From contig DASUBV010000390.1 in NCBI GenBank assembly GCA_035763085.1, forward strand, positions 1 to 22,153: a stretch of 22,153 bases of DNA, in the 5' to 3' direction. Position 1 is the stretch's first letter, and each line of letters starts with the position of its first letter. The notes beneath the pieces were generated by a model that was not told where the DNA came from, did no database searches, and was given only the letters and a program-made list of their open reading frames with translations. A program made the translations under genes and the position numbers. The stretch is from DASUBV01 sp035763085. GTDB lineage: Bacteria > Actinomycetota > Actinomycetes > Streptosporangiales > Streptosporangiaceae. Of this stretch, positions 14,627 to 21,853 are shown piece after piece.

Positions 14627-15460
14627 GTGAACCTTGGCGGCGAACCGGAACGGGATGACTTCGGCCTCCCGCCGGTCGACATCGAGATTCCCGACGATGC
14701 ACGGGAACTCGATCGTGACGTGCAGGCGTACCGCAGGGAACAGCGCGCCGAGCGCCGCCGGCAGCGCCGGATGCGCCTGCATGGCCCGCTCACCAGGGAC
14801 GGAGTCGTCCTGCCGCTGCTGGCCAGCTGCCTGGTCCTGGCCCTGATCGCCGGGACCCTGCTGACCGTCTTCACCGCGGGCCCTGGCGGCGAGGTGCCCA
14901 GCCCGGGCCGGTCGGTGGCCGGCGGCCAGCGCGGCGCCACGGGCGGCCAGTCGGTCGGCCCGTCGAGCAAGTCCGCCGACTCCCCCGCCGCCGTCCCGAC
15001 CAGCATGCAGTTGCCCAAGGGAACCGTCCGCGTCGGCGGGGCCCAGGCCAGTCTCCAGTCGCTGCGCCGCTCGGTGCTTGCCCTCATCCCCGCCACCTGC
15101 CACTGCGCGGGGCTGGTGCAGCGCCTGCGGCAGCAGGCACAGGCGAACGGGGTCCGGTACTTCCTGGTCGGCGGCGGCCTGCTGGAGTCGGCCCGGCAGC
15201 TGAAGGCGCAGGCACCACAGCGGGCCATCGTGACCGACTCGGCCAGCATCCTGGTCAAGGCCTACATGCCGGTGCTGGACTCGCGGCCGGTGGCGCTGCT
15301 GGTCAAACCGGACGGCAGCGTGTCGGAGGTCAGTCCGCTGCCGGCGGGCTTCCGGCTGAGCAACCAGCTGCACGCCCTCGCCACGGCCCCGGCGGCTGGG
15401 CCCGCCTCGCCGCCGGCCAGTACTTCCGCGCCGGCCGGCAGTTCCGCCCCGTCCGGCTAG
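14627..15460 (+). CDS. Membrane-anchored thioredoxin-like protein, unknown function
   Basis: This protein of about 277 residues has an acidic N-terminus (PERDDFGLPPVDIEIPDDARELDRD in two parts), a strongly basic stretch (YRREQRAERRRQRRMR) and one transmembrane helix (about 60-84). A Gly/Ser/Pro linker leads to an extracytoplasmic domain of about 130 residues. Its pattern LIPATCHCAGLVQRLRQQA ... VRYFLVGGG ... ASILVKAYM ... PVALLVKPDGSV resembles a thioredoxin/AhpC fold, with CHC replacing the usual CxxC. The tail is low-complexity. GGAGAG lies 8 bases before GTG 14627; GTG 14621 is an alternative. The domain assignment rests on motif spacing and could be wrong. Its place between carD and the lpqE-like gene suggests an envelope role, possibly disulfide or metal handling. 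Confidence 0.65.
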   Translation: MNLGGEPERDDFGLPPVDIEIPDDARELDRDVQAYRREQRAERRRQRRMRLHGPLTRDGVVLPLLASCLVLALIAGTLLTVFTAGPGGEVPSPGRSVAGGQRGATGGQSVGPSSKSADSPAAVPTSMQLPKGTVRVGGAQASLQSLRRSVLALIPATCHCAGLVQRLRQQAQANGVRYFLVGGGLLESARQLKAQAPQRAIVTDSASILVKAYMPVLDSRPVALLVKPDGSVSEVSPLPAGFRLSNQLHALATAPAAGPASPPASTSAPAGSSAPSG

Positions 15461-15641
15461 CCGCCCGCTACGGCCGTGCGAGCCGGCGAGGTGCCGGCGC
15501 GCCGCCTGGCCTGAGGAACTTGCGATGCGGAAACGCGGCGCCTCCCGGGCACCACCCCGCAGGCGAGCCGGCAAACCCAGCGCGAATGCCGCAATGACCG
15601 GGCCGGCGCGCCGCGGGCTGTGCGCGGAGACTACGCTTTCC

Positions 15642-15676
15642 GACGTCCCGGCGACATTGCACCGGGGACGTCCCGG
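15642..15676. promoter_or_regulatory. Twin GACGTCCCGG boxes upstream of the lpqE-like gene
   Basis: GACGTCCCGG occurs at 15642-15651 and again at 15667-15676, 25 bases apart, and the second copy sits in the palindrome GGGACGTCCC. They lie 27-61 bases before the GTG start, where a regulator could act. The binding protein is unknown. Confidence 0.3.
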
Positions 15677-15702
15677 GCACAACCGTCGAGGGGAGCACTC
15701 CT

Positions 15703-16311
15703 GTGTTCTGGAGCAGCCGGGTGAGCGCGCCGCGCCGCCTGCTGATTGTCGCGGCCGCGGCCCTGATTGCGGCGCTGGCGGCCGGCTGCGAGGCCGGCAA
15801 CGGCGCCCCGACGCTGAACTGGCATCAGCCGACGGAGGGGGCCGGCACCGAGGTGCACGGCATCTCCGTCCGGAACGTGTTCGTGCTGGGCGCGCCGCTG
15901 GACTCGACACTGGACGCCGGCGAGTCGACCAGCCTGTTCTTCGCGCTGGTGAACAACAACCCCACGCCCGACCGGCTGGTCAGCATCCAGGCGCCCGGCA
16001 GCGCCAGCTCGGTGACCATCCCCGCTGGCGGCATCCCGCTGGGCACCCAGCAGGCCGTCCTGCTGACCGGCCCGCGGCCGCGCGCGGTACTGACGAACCT
16101 GACCCGCGACCTGACCAACGGCGGCTACGTCACGCTGACCATGAACTTCCAGAACGCCGGCAGTGTCACGATGCGCGTCCCGGTGGTGGCCACGACCGAC
16201 AGCTTCGGCACGTTCTCGCCCGCGCCGTCGCCGACGCCGACGACCACGGCGAAGAAGAAGCACCACGGCGCGAACCCCACGGTGTCACCCGCTGCCAGCA
16301 CCACCCCCTGA
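15703..16311 (+). CDS. LpqE-like lipoprotein
   Basis: This 202-residue secreted lipoprotein has a basic n-region, a hydrophobic core and the lipobox LAAGC with Cys29. The mature part (about 45-170) is a beta-rich domain with NVFVLGAPLDSTLDAGESTSLFFAL in two strands and a long VTLTMNFQNAGSVTMRVPVV segment. It resembles the PCu(A)C/DUF461-like fold of mycobacterial LpqE. The Thr/Pro/Lys tail (TPTTTAKKKHH) is low-complexity. In Mycobacterium tuberculosis lpqE also lies next to carD, which supports the assignment. The GTG start 15703 has GAGGGGAG at good spacing. The methionine/histidine pair typical of copper-binding PCu(A)C proteins is not obvious, so copper binding is not claimed. Confidence 0.72.
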   Translation: MFWSSRVSAPRRLLIVAAAALIAALAAGCEAGNGAPTLNWHQPTEGAGTEVHGISVRNVFVLGAPLDSTLDAGESTSLFFALVNNNPTPDRLVSIQAPGSASSVTIPAGGIPLGTQQAVLLTGPRPRAVLTNLTRDLTNGGYVTLTMNFQNAGSVTMRVPVVATTDSFGTFSPAPSPTPTTTAKKKHHGANPTVSPAASTTP

Positions 16312-16336
16312 GGCGAGCGGGCAGAACGCAGCACCC

Positions 16337-16366
16337 TTTACTAGTGACCAAAGGGTCACGTATTCT
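16337..16366 (+). promoter_or_regulatory. arsR-type gene promoter with embedded operator
   Basis: TTTACT (16337-16342) and TATTCT (16361-16366) are separated by 18 bases and make a good -35/-10 pair. The spacer carries the inverted repeat GTGACC-AAAG-GGTCAC (16344-16359), and a second pair CCCTTT/AAAGGG overlaps it. The -10 box ends only 4 bases before GTG 16371 and 7 before GTG 16374, so the transcript is probably leaderless. An operator between the boxes implies repression, most simply autorepression by the ArsR-family product. Confidence 0.6.
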
Positions 16367-16370
16367 GGCC

Positions 16371-16715
16371 GTGGTGGATGACAACGACCGCGTGTTCAAG
16401 GCCCTGGCCGACCCGACCCGGCGCCGCCTGCTGGACCGCCTGTTCGAGCGGGACGGCCGCACGCTGACCGAACTCGAGGCCGACGTCGAGATGACCCGGT
16501 TCGGCGTCATGAAGCACCTGCGGGTGCTGGAGGAAGCCGGGCTCGTGGTCACCCGCAGGTCAGGCCGGGAGAAGCTGCATTTCCTCAACCCCGTCCCGAT
16601 CCGGCTGATCCACGACCGGTGGATCGACAAGTTCACCGCGGGCCCGGCCGCCGCCCTCATCAACCTGAAGCAGGCCCTGGAGGACGAGGGCGCCCGGCGG
16701 CCGGGGCAGCCCTGA
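16371..16715 (+). CDS. ArsR-family winged-helix transcriptional repressor
   Basis: This is a DNA-binding repressor of about 113-114 residues. DRVFKALADPTRRRLLDRLFERDGRTLTELE begins the winged helix-turn-helix (split here: DRVFKALADPTRRRLLD, then RLFERDGRTLTELE). The recognition helix region is MTRFGVMKHLRVLEEAGLV and the wing is VTRRSGREKLHFLNPVPI. The ELCVCDL metal motif of ArsR/SmtB sensors is absent, so metal sensing is unlikely. This subgroup often controls an adjacent SRPBCC/activator-of-Hsp90-like gene, but none follows here. GTG 16371 and GTG 16374 are both possible. No ribosome site is visible and the -10 box is adjacent, so a leaderless start at 16374 is attractive. The gene is convergent with regX3, and its targets other than itself are unknown. 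Confidence 0.88.
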   Translation: MVDDNDRVFKALADPTRRRLLDRLFERDGRTLTELEADVEMTRFGVMKHLRVLEEAGLVVTRRSGREKLHFLNPVPIRLIHDRWIDKFTAGPAAALINLKQALEDEGARRPGQP

Positions 16716-16758
16716 GCAAGCAGCGGCTGGCCGGCAGGCAACGCCCGTCAGCGGCCGG

Positions 16759-17445
16759 TCAGGTGACCGGCTCGAACTTGTAGCCCAGGCCGCGCACGGT
16801 CACGATGTGCGCGGGGTTGGCCGGGTCTACCTCGACCTTGGCCCGCAGCCGCTTGACGTGCACGTCCAGGGTCTTGGTGTCGCCGACATAGTCCGACCCC
16901 CAGACCCGGTCGATGAGCTGCATCCGGGTCAGCACCCGGCCGGCGTTGCGGAGCAGGAACTCCAGCAGCTCGAACTCCTTGAGCGGCAGCTGGACCTGGG
17001 CATTGCGCACGGTCACGACGTGCCGCTCGATATCCATCCGCACCGGGCCTGACTCCATCACCGAGGCCACGCGCTCCTCGGTGTCGCCCCGGCGGCGCAG
17101 CACGGCCCGGATCCGGGCGACGAGCTCGCGGGAGGAGAACGGCTTGGTCACGTAGTCATCCGCGCCCAGTTCCAGGCCGACCACCTTGTCGATCTCGCTG
17201 TCCTTGGCGGTCAGCATGATGACCGGGACGTTGGACCGCTCGCGCAGGCTCCGGCAGACCTCGCTGCCCGGCAGGCCGGGAAGCATGAGGTCCAGCAGCA
17301 CCAGGTCGGCGCCGGTCCGGTCGAAGGTCTCGATCGCATCGGGCCCGGTCGGGCAGACCGCTACCTCGAAGCCCTCCTTGCGCAGCATGTAGGACAGCGC
17401 GTCACTGAACGATTCCTCGTCCTCGACCACGAGCACCCGAGTCAC
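16759..17445 (-). CDS. regX3: Phosphate-responsive response regulator RegX3 (PhoP type)
   Basis: This OmpR-family response regulator mediates the phosphate-starvation response with SenX3. The start GTG 17445 overlaps the senX3 stop as GTGA and is preceded by GGGAGG at good spacing, giving 228 residues. The receiver domain (1-120) has VVEDEE, the phosphoacceptor Asp52 (LVLLDLMLPG), MLTAKDSEIDKVVGLELGADDYVTKPF and the conserved lysine. The C-terminal winged helix (about 130-226) has LPLKEFELLEFLLRNAGRVLTR and YVGDTKTLDVHVKRLRAK. The near identity of these blocks to mycobacterial RegX3 makes the assignment firm. It is co-translated with senX3 and convergent with the arsR-type gene. Confidence 0.95.
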   Translation of the reverse strand: MTRVLVVEDEESFSDALSYMLRKEGFEVAVCPTGPDAIETFDRTGADLVLLDLMLPGLPGSEVCRSLRERSNVPVIMLTAKDSEIDKVVGLELGADDYVTKPFSSRELVARIRAVLRRRGDTEERVASVMESGPVRMDIERHVVTVRNAQVQLPLKEFELLEFLLRNAGRVLTRMQLIDRVWGSDYVGDTKTLDVHVKRLRAKVEVDPANPAHIVTVRGLGYKFEPVT

Positions 17446-18635
17446 TTGACTGCCTCCCTGGCAGGTCGCGCTGCTTGTTGGCCCTTGCCGCCCGGCCGCG
17501 GTGCGCTGGTTCGCAGCGGCAGCCGCAGGGTGAAAGTTGATCCGGCGCCTTCCTTGCTCCACACCGTGACCGTGCCCGCGTGGGCAGCGATGACGTGCTT
17601 CACGATGGCCAGGCCCAGCCCGGTCCCGCCGGTTGCCCGCGAGCGCGCGGGATCGACCCGGTAGAACCGCTCGAAGATGCGCTCCAGGTCGCGCTCGGGA
17701 ATGCCGATGCCCTGGTCCGCGACGCTGATCTCGGCGGTGTAGTCACCGGCCCGCCGGGTGGAGACCAGCACCCGGGTGTGATCCGGGCTGTAGGCGACGG
17801 CGTTCTCCAGCAGGTTGCGCAGCGCTGTCACCATCAGGTCCTCATCACCCAGGATGACCAGGCCGTGCTCGCCGCTGGCGGTCAGCTCGATGCCGCGGGC
17901 GTTGGCCTTCATCCGGCACCGGTCCAGCGCCTCGGCCACCACGGTGTCCAGCTCGAGGGGGCTGGGATCGGGCACCGGCTCGGCCGCCTGGATCCGGGAC
18001 AGCATGATCAGGTCCTGCACGAGGTCGGTCAGCCGGGAGGCTTCCTGGCGCATCCGGCCGGCGAAGCGCAGCACCGCCTCGGGGTCGTGCACCGCGTCCT
18101 CGACCGTCTCGGCCAGCAGGGCCAGCGCGCCCACCGGGGTCTTCAGCTCGTGGCTGATGTTGGCCACGAAGTCCCGGCGTACTTCCTCGACGCGGCGGCT
18201 CTCGGTCTGGTCCTCGGCCAGCAGCAGCACCAGGCCGCCATCGCCCACCGCCGCACCCAGGGAGGCCACCCGCACCGCGAAGCTCGTCGTCCGGCCGTTG
18301 GACTTGCTGGTGGACACCTCGATCTCGCCCTCGCGGACCTTGCCGTCCCGGCGGACCTTCCTGGCCAGTGCGGCCAGTTCACCGACGGCCAGCTCATCGC
18401 CGTCGACCAGGCCGAAGGACCGGGCGGCAGCGCTGGCCGACAGCACCCGGTCCTGGTTGTCCAGCACCACGGCGGACGACGACAGCACGGCCAGGACCGC
18501 CGCGACGCCGACCGGCAGGGTGTGTGACTCCTCGCCGGGCTCGTCTGGCGCCGGCTGACCTGCCGCCTGCGGCTGCCCATGATTGACCGGAGGCCTGGCG
18601 GGTCCGGATGCGGGCGCGGCTGAATTCACCGTCAT
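17442..18635 (-). CDS. senX3: Sensor histidine kinase SenX3 (PhoR type), lacking visible TM helices
   Basis: This histidine kinase phosphorylates RegX3. From ATG 18635 it has 397 residues. A polar Pro/Gln/Ala-rich N-terminus (1-38) is followed by a PAS-like domain (about 40-142, LPVGVAAVLAVLSSSAVVLD), the dimerisation box with His162 (FVANISHELKTP), and an ATPase domain with LRNLLENAVAYS (N box), DQGIGIP (G1), FERFYRVD (F box) and GGTGLGLAI (G2). The sequence around the His box is very close to mycobacterial SenX3. That protein, however, begins with two transmembrane helices, and none are visible here in this or another frame upstream. GTG 18677 and GTG 18641 are alternative starts. TACGAT 6 bases before GTG 18641 could be the -10 of a leaderless transcript. 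A candidate RegX3 site lies upstream. Confidence 0.92.
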   Translation of the reverse strand: MTVNSAAPASGPARPPVNHGQPQAAGQPAPDEPGEESHTLPVGVAAVLAVLSSSAVVLDNQDRVLSASAAARSFGLVDGDELAVGELAALARKVRRDGKVREGEIEVSTSKSNGRTTSFAVRVASLGAAVGDGGLVLLLAEDQTESRRVEEVRRDFVANISHELKTPVGALALLAETVEDAVHDPEAVLRFAGRMRQEASRLTDLVQDLIMLSRIQAAEPVPDPSPLELDTVVAEALDRCRMKANARGIELTASGEHGLVILGDEDLMVTALRNLLENAVAYSPDHTRVLVSTRRAGDYTAEISVADQGIGIPERDLERIFERFYRVDPARSRATGGTGLGLAIVKHVIAAHAGTVTVWSKEGAGSTFTLRLPLRTSAPRPGGKGQQAARPAREAVK

Positions 18636-18700
18636 GTCCACGATTCGATCGTATGCGGGCGGGCAGCCGGAGCGCACCGGGCGGGGACCTGCGACCAGCG

Positions 18701-18727
18701 GTTCTTCGCGAAATGTTCACGGTAACG
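18701..18727. promoter_or_regulatory. Candidate PHO-box / RegX3 site upstream of senX3
   Basis: GTTCTTC and GTTCACG (18701 and 18715) lie on the plus strand upstream of the senX3 promoter region, with GTAAC just after. GTTCAC is the core of PhoP/RegX3 boxes known in actinobacteria, which usually occur as direct repeats 11 bases apart. The 14-base spacing here is off-consensus, so only one half-site may be genuine. The position suits autoregulation of senX3-regX3. Confidence 0.35.
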
Positions 18728-18894
18728 ACAGCCGCCGTCCATGTTCGGTCTGCCCGGCGGCCACCGGCCGGCCGCTGCTTTGCCGCTATCTGGCCAGCTT
18801 CGGCCGGATTAGCGGCGCCCGGAACGCATGCCCGGCAGCCGCCCTGCCGGCCGTCGCCCGCAGCCGCCGGCTCCCGCCGGGTCGGCCGGTCACT

Positions 18895-18911
18895 GCCGGC
18901 GGAAGGCCGGC
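18895..18911 (-). terminator. Candidate terminator of gpmA
   Basis: GCCGGC-GGAAG-GCCGGC forms a 6-bp stem 15 bases after the gpmA stop. The rest of the 18736-18894 gap is GC-rich with many GGCCGG-type short palindromes and no gene-like frame. Confidence 0.35.
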
Positions 18912-18925
18912 CGGGCGTGCCCGCG

Positions 18926-19669
18926 CTAGCGGCCCTGGTTGGCGACAGCGGCGGCCGCCTCCGCCGCGGCCGCCGGATCCAGGTAGCGCCCGCCGGGAAC
19001 CACCGGCCGGAACCTGTCGTCCAGCTCGTAGACCAGCGGGATGCCGGTCGGGATGTTCAGCTCGGCGATCTCGGCGTCGCCGATCTCGTCCAGGTGCTTG
19101 ACCAGGGCGCGTATCGAGTTGCCGTGGGCCACGACCAGGACCGTCTGCCCGGCCGCCAGCGCCGGGATGATCGTGTCCTGCCAGTACGGCAGCAGGCGGG
19201 CAACGACGTCCTTCAGGCACTCGGTGCGCGGCATCAGGTCGTCGGGCAGCACCGCGTACCGGGGGTCGCGCACCGGGGAGGTCGGGTCATCGTCGGCCAG
19301 CGGGGGCGGCGGCACGTCATAGGACCGGCGCCACAGCATGAACTGCTCGTCCCCGTACTGCCGGCGGGTCTGCGCCTTGTCCTGGCCCTGCAGGGCGCCG
19401 TAATGACGCTCGTTGAGCCGCCAGGAGCGCTGCACCGGCAGCCACAGCAGGCCGGCCGACTCCAGCGCCAGGTGAGCTGTCTGAATTGCCCTGGTCAGCA
19501 CCGATGTGTGCACGACATCGGGCCGCAGGCCAGCCTCGGCCAGCATGGCACCGCCGCGCCGGGCCTCAGCCGCCCCGGAATCCGACAAGCCGACGTCCAC
19601 CCAGCCCGTGAACAGGCCCTTGGCATTCCACTCGCTCTCGCCGTGGCGAAGCAGCACCAGCGCGCTCAT
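18926..19669 (-). CDS. gpmA: 2,3-bisphosphoglycerate-dependent phosphoglycerate mutase
   Basis: This enzyme interconverts 3- and 2-phosphoglycerate in glycolysis and gluconeogenesis. The start ATG 19669 (MSALVLLRHGESEWNAKGLF) matches the family N-terminus; the frame continues upstream without homology. In 247 residues the phosphohistidine motif RHGESEWN (His9), FTGWVDVGLSDSG, NERHYGALQGQDKAQT with the catalytic Glu, and VVAHGNSIRALVKHLD with the second His are all intact. The length is typical of dPGM. In mycobacteria gpm1 also directly precedes senX3, so the neighbourhood is conserved. It is divergent from mshA across 119 bases. Confidence 0.95.
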   Translation of the reverse strand: MSALVLLRHGESEWNAKGLFTGWVDVGLSDSGAAEARRGGAMLAEAGLRPDVVHTSVLTRAIQTAHLALESAGLLWLPVQRSWRLNERHYGALQGQDKAQTRRQYGDEQFMLWRRSYDVPPPPLADDDPTSPVRDPRYAVLPDDLMPRTECLKDVVARLLPYWQDTIIPALAAGQTVLVVAHGNSIRALVKHLDEIGDAEIAELNIPTGIPLVYELDDRFRPVVPGGRYLDPAAAAEAAAAVANQGR

Positions 19670-19788
19670 GGCCCCTGAGCCTAGTGCCCGCCGCCGCCCG
19701 GCCGGACCGCGATCCCGGCCGCCCGGGCAGGTGCCGCCGGGGCGGGGAACATGCGGGCCCGGTCCGGGGTTGCCCCCACCGGAGGTGT

Positions 19789-21063
19789 ATGCCCGTGCTG
19801 CCACGGTTTCCGCGCCGGATCGCCACTGTCAGCATGCACACATCCCCGCTGGAGCAGCCGGGCACCGGCGATGCGGGCGGCCTGAATGTCTACGTGGTCG
19901 AGGTGGCCAGGCGGCTGGCGGCCCGCGGCGTGGAGGTCGACATCTTCACCCGGGCCGTGTCGCGGCAGCAGCCCCCGGCTGTCGAGCTTGCCCCCGGCGT
20001 CCTGGTCCGCCACCTGCCCGCGGGCCCGTTCGAAGACCTCGACAAAACGGACCTGCCGGGCCAGCTCTGCCAGTTCACCTTCGAGTTGCTGCGTGCCGAG
20101 GCGGCGCACACACCCGGCCGGTATGACCTGATTCACGGGCATTACTGGCTGTCCGGGCAGGTCGGGGTGGTGGCCAAGGGCCGGTGGGGAGTCCCGCTGG
20201 TGCAGTCCATGCACACTCTCGGCAAGGTCAAGAACGCGGCGCTGGCGGCGGGCGACACCCTGGAGCCGGCGGTCCGGCTGCGCGGCGAGTCCGAGGTCAT
20301 CTCGGCCGCCGACCGGCTGATCGCCAACACCGACGACGAGGCCGGTCAGCTCATTTCCGGCTACGGCGCCCAGCCCGGCCAGGTCAGCGTCATCAACCCG
20401 GGGGTGAACCTCTCGGTCTTCCGGCCCGGCTCCCAGCGCCTGGCCCGCAAGCGGCTCGGCCTGCCGCGGGACGGCATCGTGCTGGTGTTCGCCGGCCGCG
20501 TGCAGCCGCTCAAGGCGCCCGACATGGTGCTGCACGCCGCGGCACGGCTGGTCGCCGACGACCCGGCCCTGGCCAGCCGGCTCACCATCGCGTTCGTTGG
20601 CGGCCCGAGCGGCACCGGGCGGGCCGACCCGGACAGCCTGACCGAGCTGGCCCGGCGCCTGGGCCTGGCCGGCCTGGTCCGCCTGGAGCCACCGTGCCCG
20701 CAGCCGGAGCTGGCCGACTGGTATCGCGCGGCCAGCATCGTCATGGTGCCGTCGCACTCCGAGTCCTTCGGCCTGGTCGCGGTCGAGGCGCAGGCGTGCG
20801 GCACGCCCGTGGTGGCAGCCGCCGTCGGCGGGCTGCGTACCGCCGTCCGGGACGGCGTATCGGGAATCCTGGTCGACTCCCGCGACCCGGACCGGTACGC
20901 CCGCGCCATCCGGGAGCTGATTGCCGCGCCCCAGGTCCTGGCCCGGCTGTCACGCGGCGCCCGCCAGCATGCGTCCCGGTTCGGCTGGTCGGCGACGGCG
21001 GACCGGCTGCTGGATCTCTATAGTGCCGTGATGAGCGAATCCGCAGCTGCGGTCGACGCATGA
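19789..21063 (+). CDS. mshA: D-inositol-3-phosphate N-acetylglucosaminyltransferase MshA
   Basis: MshA joins UDP-GlcNAc and 1L-myo-inositol 1-phosphate, the first step of mycothiol synthesis. The 424-residue GT-B (GT4 family) enzyme has RRIATVSMHTSPLEQPGTGDAGGLNVYV at its N-terminus (RRIATVSMHTSP, then GGLNVYV). It also has LIHGHYWLSG, SMHTLGKVKN, NPGVNLSVFRP, VFAGRVQPLKAPD and the EX7E nucleotide-sugar motif in SHSESFGLVAVEAQACGTPVV. GGAGG lies only 3 bases before ATG 19789 but 9 before GTG 19795, so the latter (MLPRFPRR) may be the true start. The frame open further upstream has no homology. The gene is coupled to the next gene by an ATGA overlap, as in mycobacteria. Confidence 0.95.
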   Translation: MPVLPRFPRRIATVSMHTSPLEQPGTGDAGGLNVYVVEVARRLAARGVEVDIFTRAVSRQQPPAVELAPGVLVRHLPAGPFEDLDKTDLPGQLCQFTFELLRAEAAHTPGRYDLIHGHYWLSGQVGVVAKGRWGVPLVQSMHTLGKVKNAALAAGDTLEPAVRLRGESEVISAADRLIANTDDEAGQLISGYGAQPGQVSVINPGVNLSVFRPGSQRLARKRLGLPRDGIVLVFAGRVQPLKAPDMVLHAAARLVADDPALASRLTIAFVGGPSGTGRADPDSLTELARRLGLAGLVRLEPPCPQPELADWYRAASIVMVPSHSESFGLVAVEAQACGTPVVAAAVGGLRTAVRDGVSGILVDSRDPDRYARAIRELIAAPQVLARLSRGARQHASRFGWSATADRLLDLYSAVMSESAAAVDA

Positions 21064-21593
21064 CCCCGGCCCGCGATCCGGGCCAGGCGCTGGCGGCGGC
21101 GCTGACCAGCCTGGACCTGGAGTTCGAGCAGCCCCGGCCCGGAGCCTGCCTGGTCTCGCTGCGCGGCGAGCACAAGCTCGCCACCATGACCTGGCTGATC
21201 GCCGGGGCGCATAGCCTGCACGTCGAGGCCTTCTTCTGCCGCCAGCCGGACGAGAACCACGCCGCCTTCTACCGGTTCCTGCTGGAGCGCGGCGGCCGGA
21301 TGTACGGGGTCCACTTCGCCCTCGACCCGGCCGGGGATGTCTACCTCGTCGGGCGGCTGCCGCTCACGTCGATCAGCACCGAGGAAGTCGACCGGCTGCT
21401 GGGCTGCGTGCTCAGCTACTCCGACGAGAACTTCGACCAGGCCCTGATGCTGGGCTTTGCCACCTCGATCCGCAAGGAGTACGCCTGGCGCGTCAAGCGC
21501 GGTGAGAGCCTGGCCAACCTGCGCGCCTTCACCCGGCTGACCAGCGCCGCCGATGGCAGTGCCGGCGGCCCCCGGCTGCTCGCCGGCAGCTAG
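21060..21593 (+). CDS. YbjN-domain protein
   Basis: This 177-residue protein belongs to the YbjN/secretion-chaperone-like family that accompanies mshA in many actinobacteria (Rv0487 in Mycobacterium tuberculosis). Features seen are an alpha-beta fold pattern with LVSLRGEHKLATMTWLIAG, LHVEAFFCRQPDENHAAFYRFLLERG, VYLVGRLPL and a C-terminal helix IRKEYAWRVKRGES. No enzyme motif is visible and the biochemical role is unknown. The start ATG overlaps the mshA stop, so expression is linked to mycothiol synthesis. The last 15 or so residues are low-complexity. Confidence 0.88.
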   Translation: MTPARDPGQALAAALTSLDLEFEQPRPGACLVSLRGEHKLATMTWLIAGAHSLHVEAFFCRQPDENHAAFYRFLLERGGRMYGVHFALDPAGDVYLVGRLPLTSISTEEVDRLLGCVLSYSDENFDQALMLGFATSIRKEYAWRVKRGESLANLRAFTRLTSAADGSAGGPRLLAGS

Positions 21594-21595
21594 CG

Positions 21596-21840
21596 GGCGG
21601 CCGGGCAGTGTTGCCCAGGGATCATCCCCTGGAACCCCAGTCGACAGGCCGACAGCATTGCCCAGGGACCGCCCCTGCAACCCCGTCAGCGGGCCGGGCA
21701 GCACTGCCCAGAGCCGCATGCAACCCGCGCCGGCGGGCCGGGCTGCATTGGCCTGGACCGCGCCCCCTGCAACCCCCAGTCGGCGGGCCCGGCAGTAGTG
21801 CGCAGGAGGCCGCCCCTGCGACCCCCAGCCGGGGCTACGC
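21596..21840. repeat. Five degenerate copies of a ~47-bp hairpin repeat
   Basis: The core GGCAG (or a one-base variant) recurs at 21604, 21651, 21697, 21741 and 21791, a spacing of 44-50 bases. Copies follow the plan GGGCAGNNNTGCCC, then CAGGGANNNNCCCCTG, then CAACCCCCAGTCGGCGGGCC. The first two parts of a unit are themselves inverted repeats, so one copy can form two hairpins. The array fills the convergent gap between ybjN and the CsoR-type gene, and its hairpins may terminate both transcripts. The unit is unrelated in sequence to the 28-bp array at 3887-4108. Confidence 0.7.
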
Positions 21841-21853
21841 AGGGCGCGAGCGG

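Noticed and set aside
14585..15910. 441-codon minus-strand frame opposite the thioredoxin-like gene
   Set aside because: Arg/Pro-rich composition without domains; the plus-strand gene has a TM helix, a plausible fold and a ribosome site.
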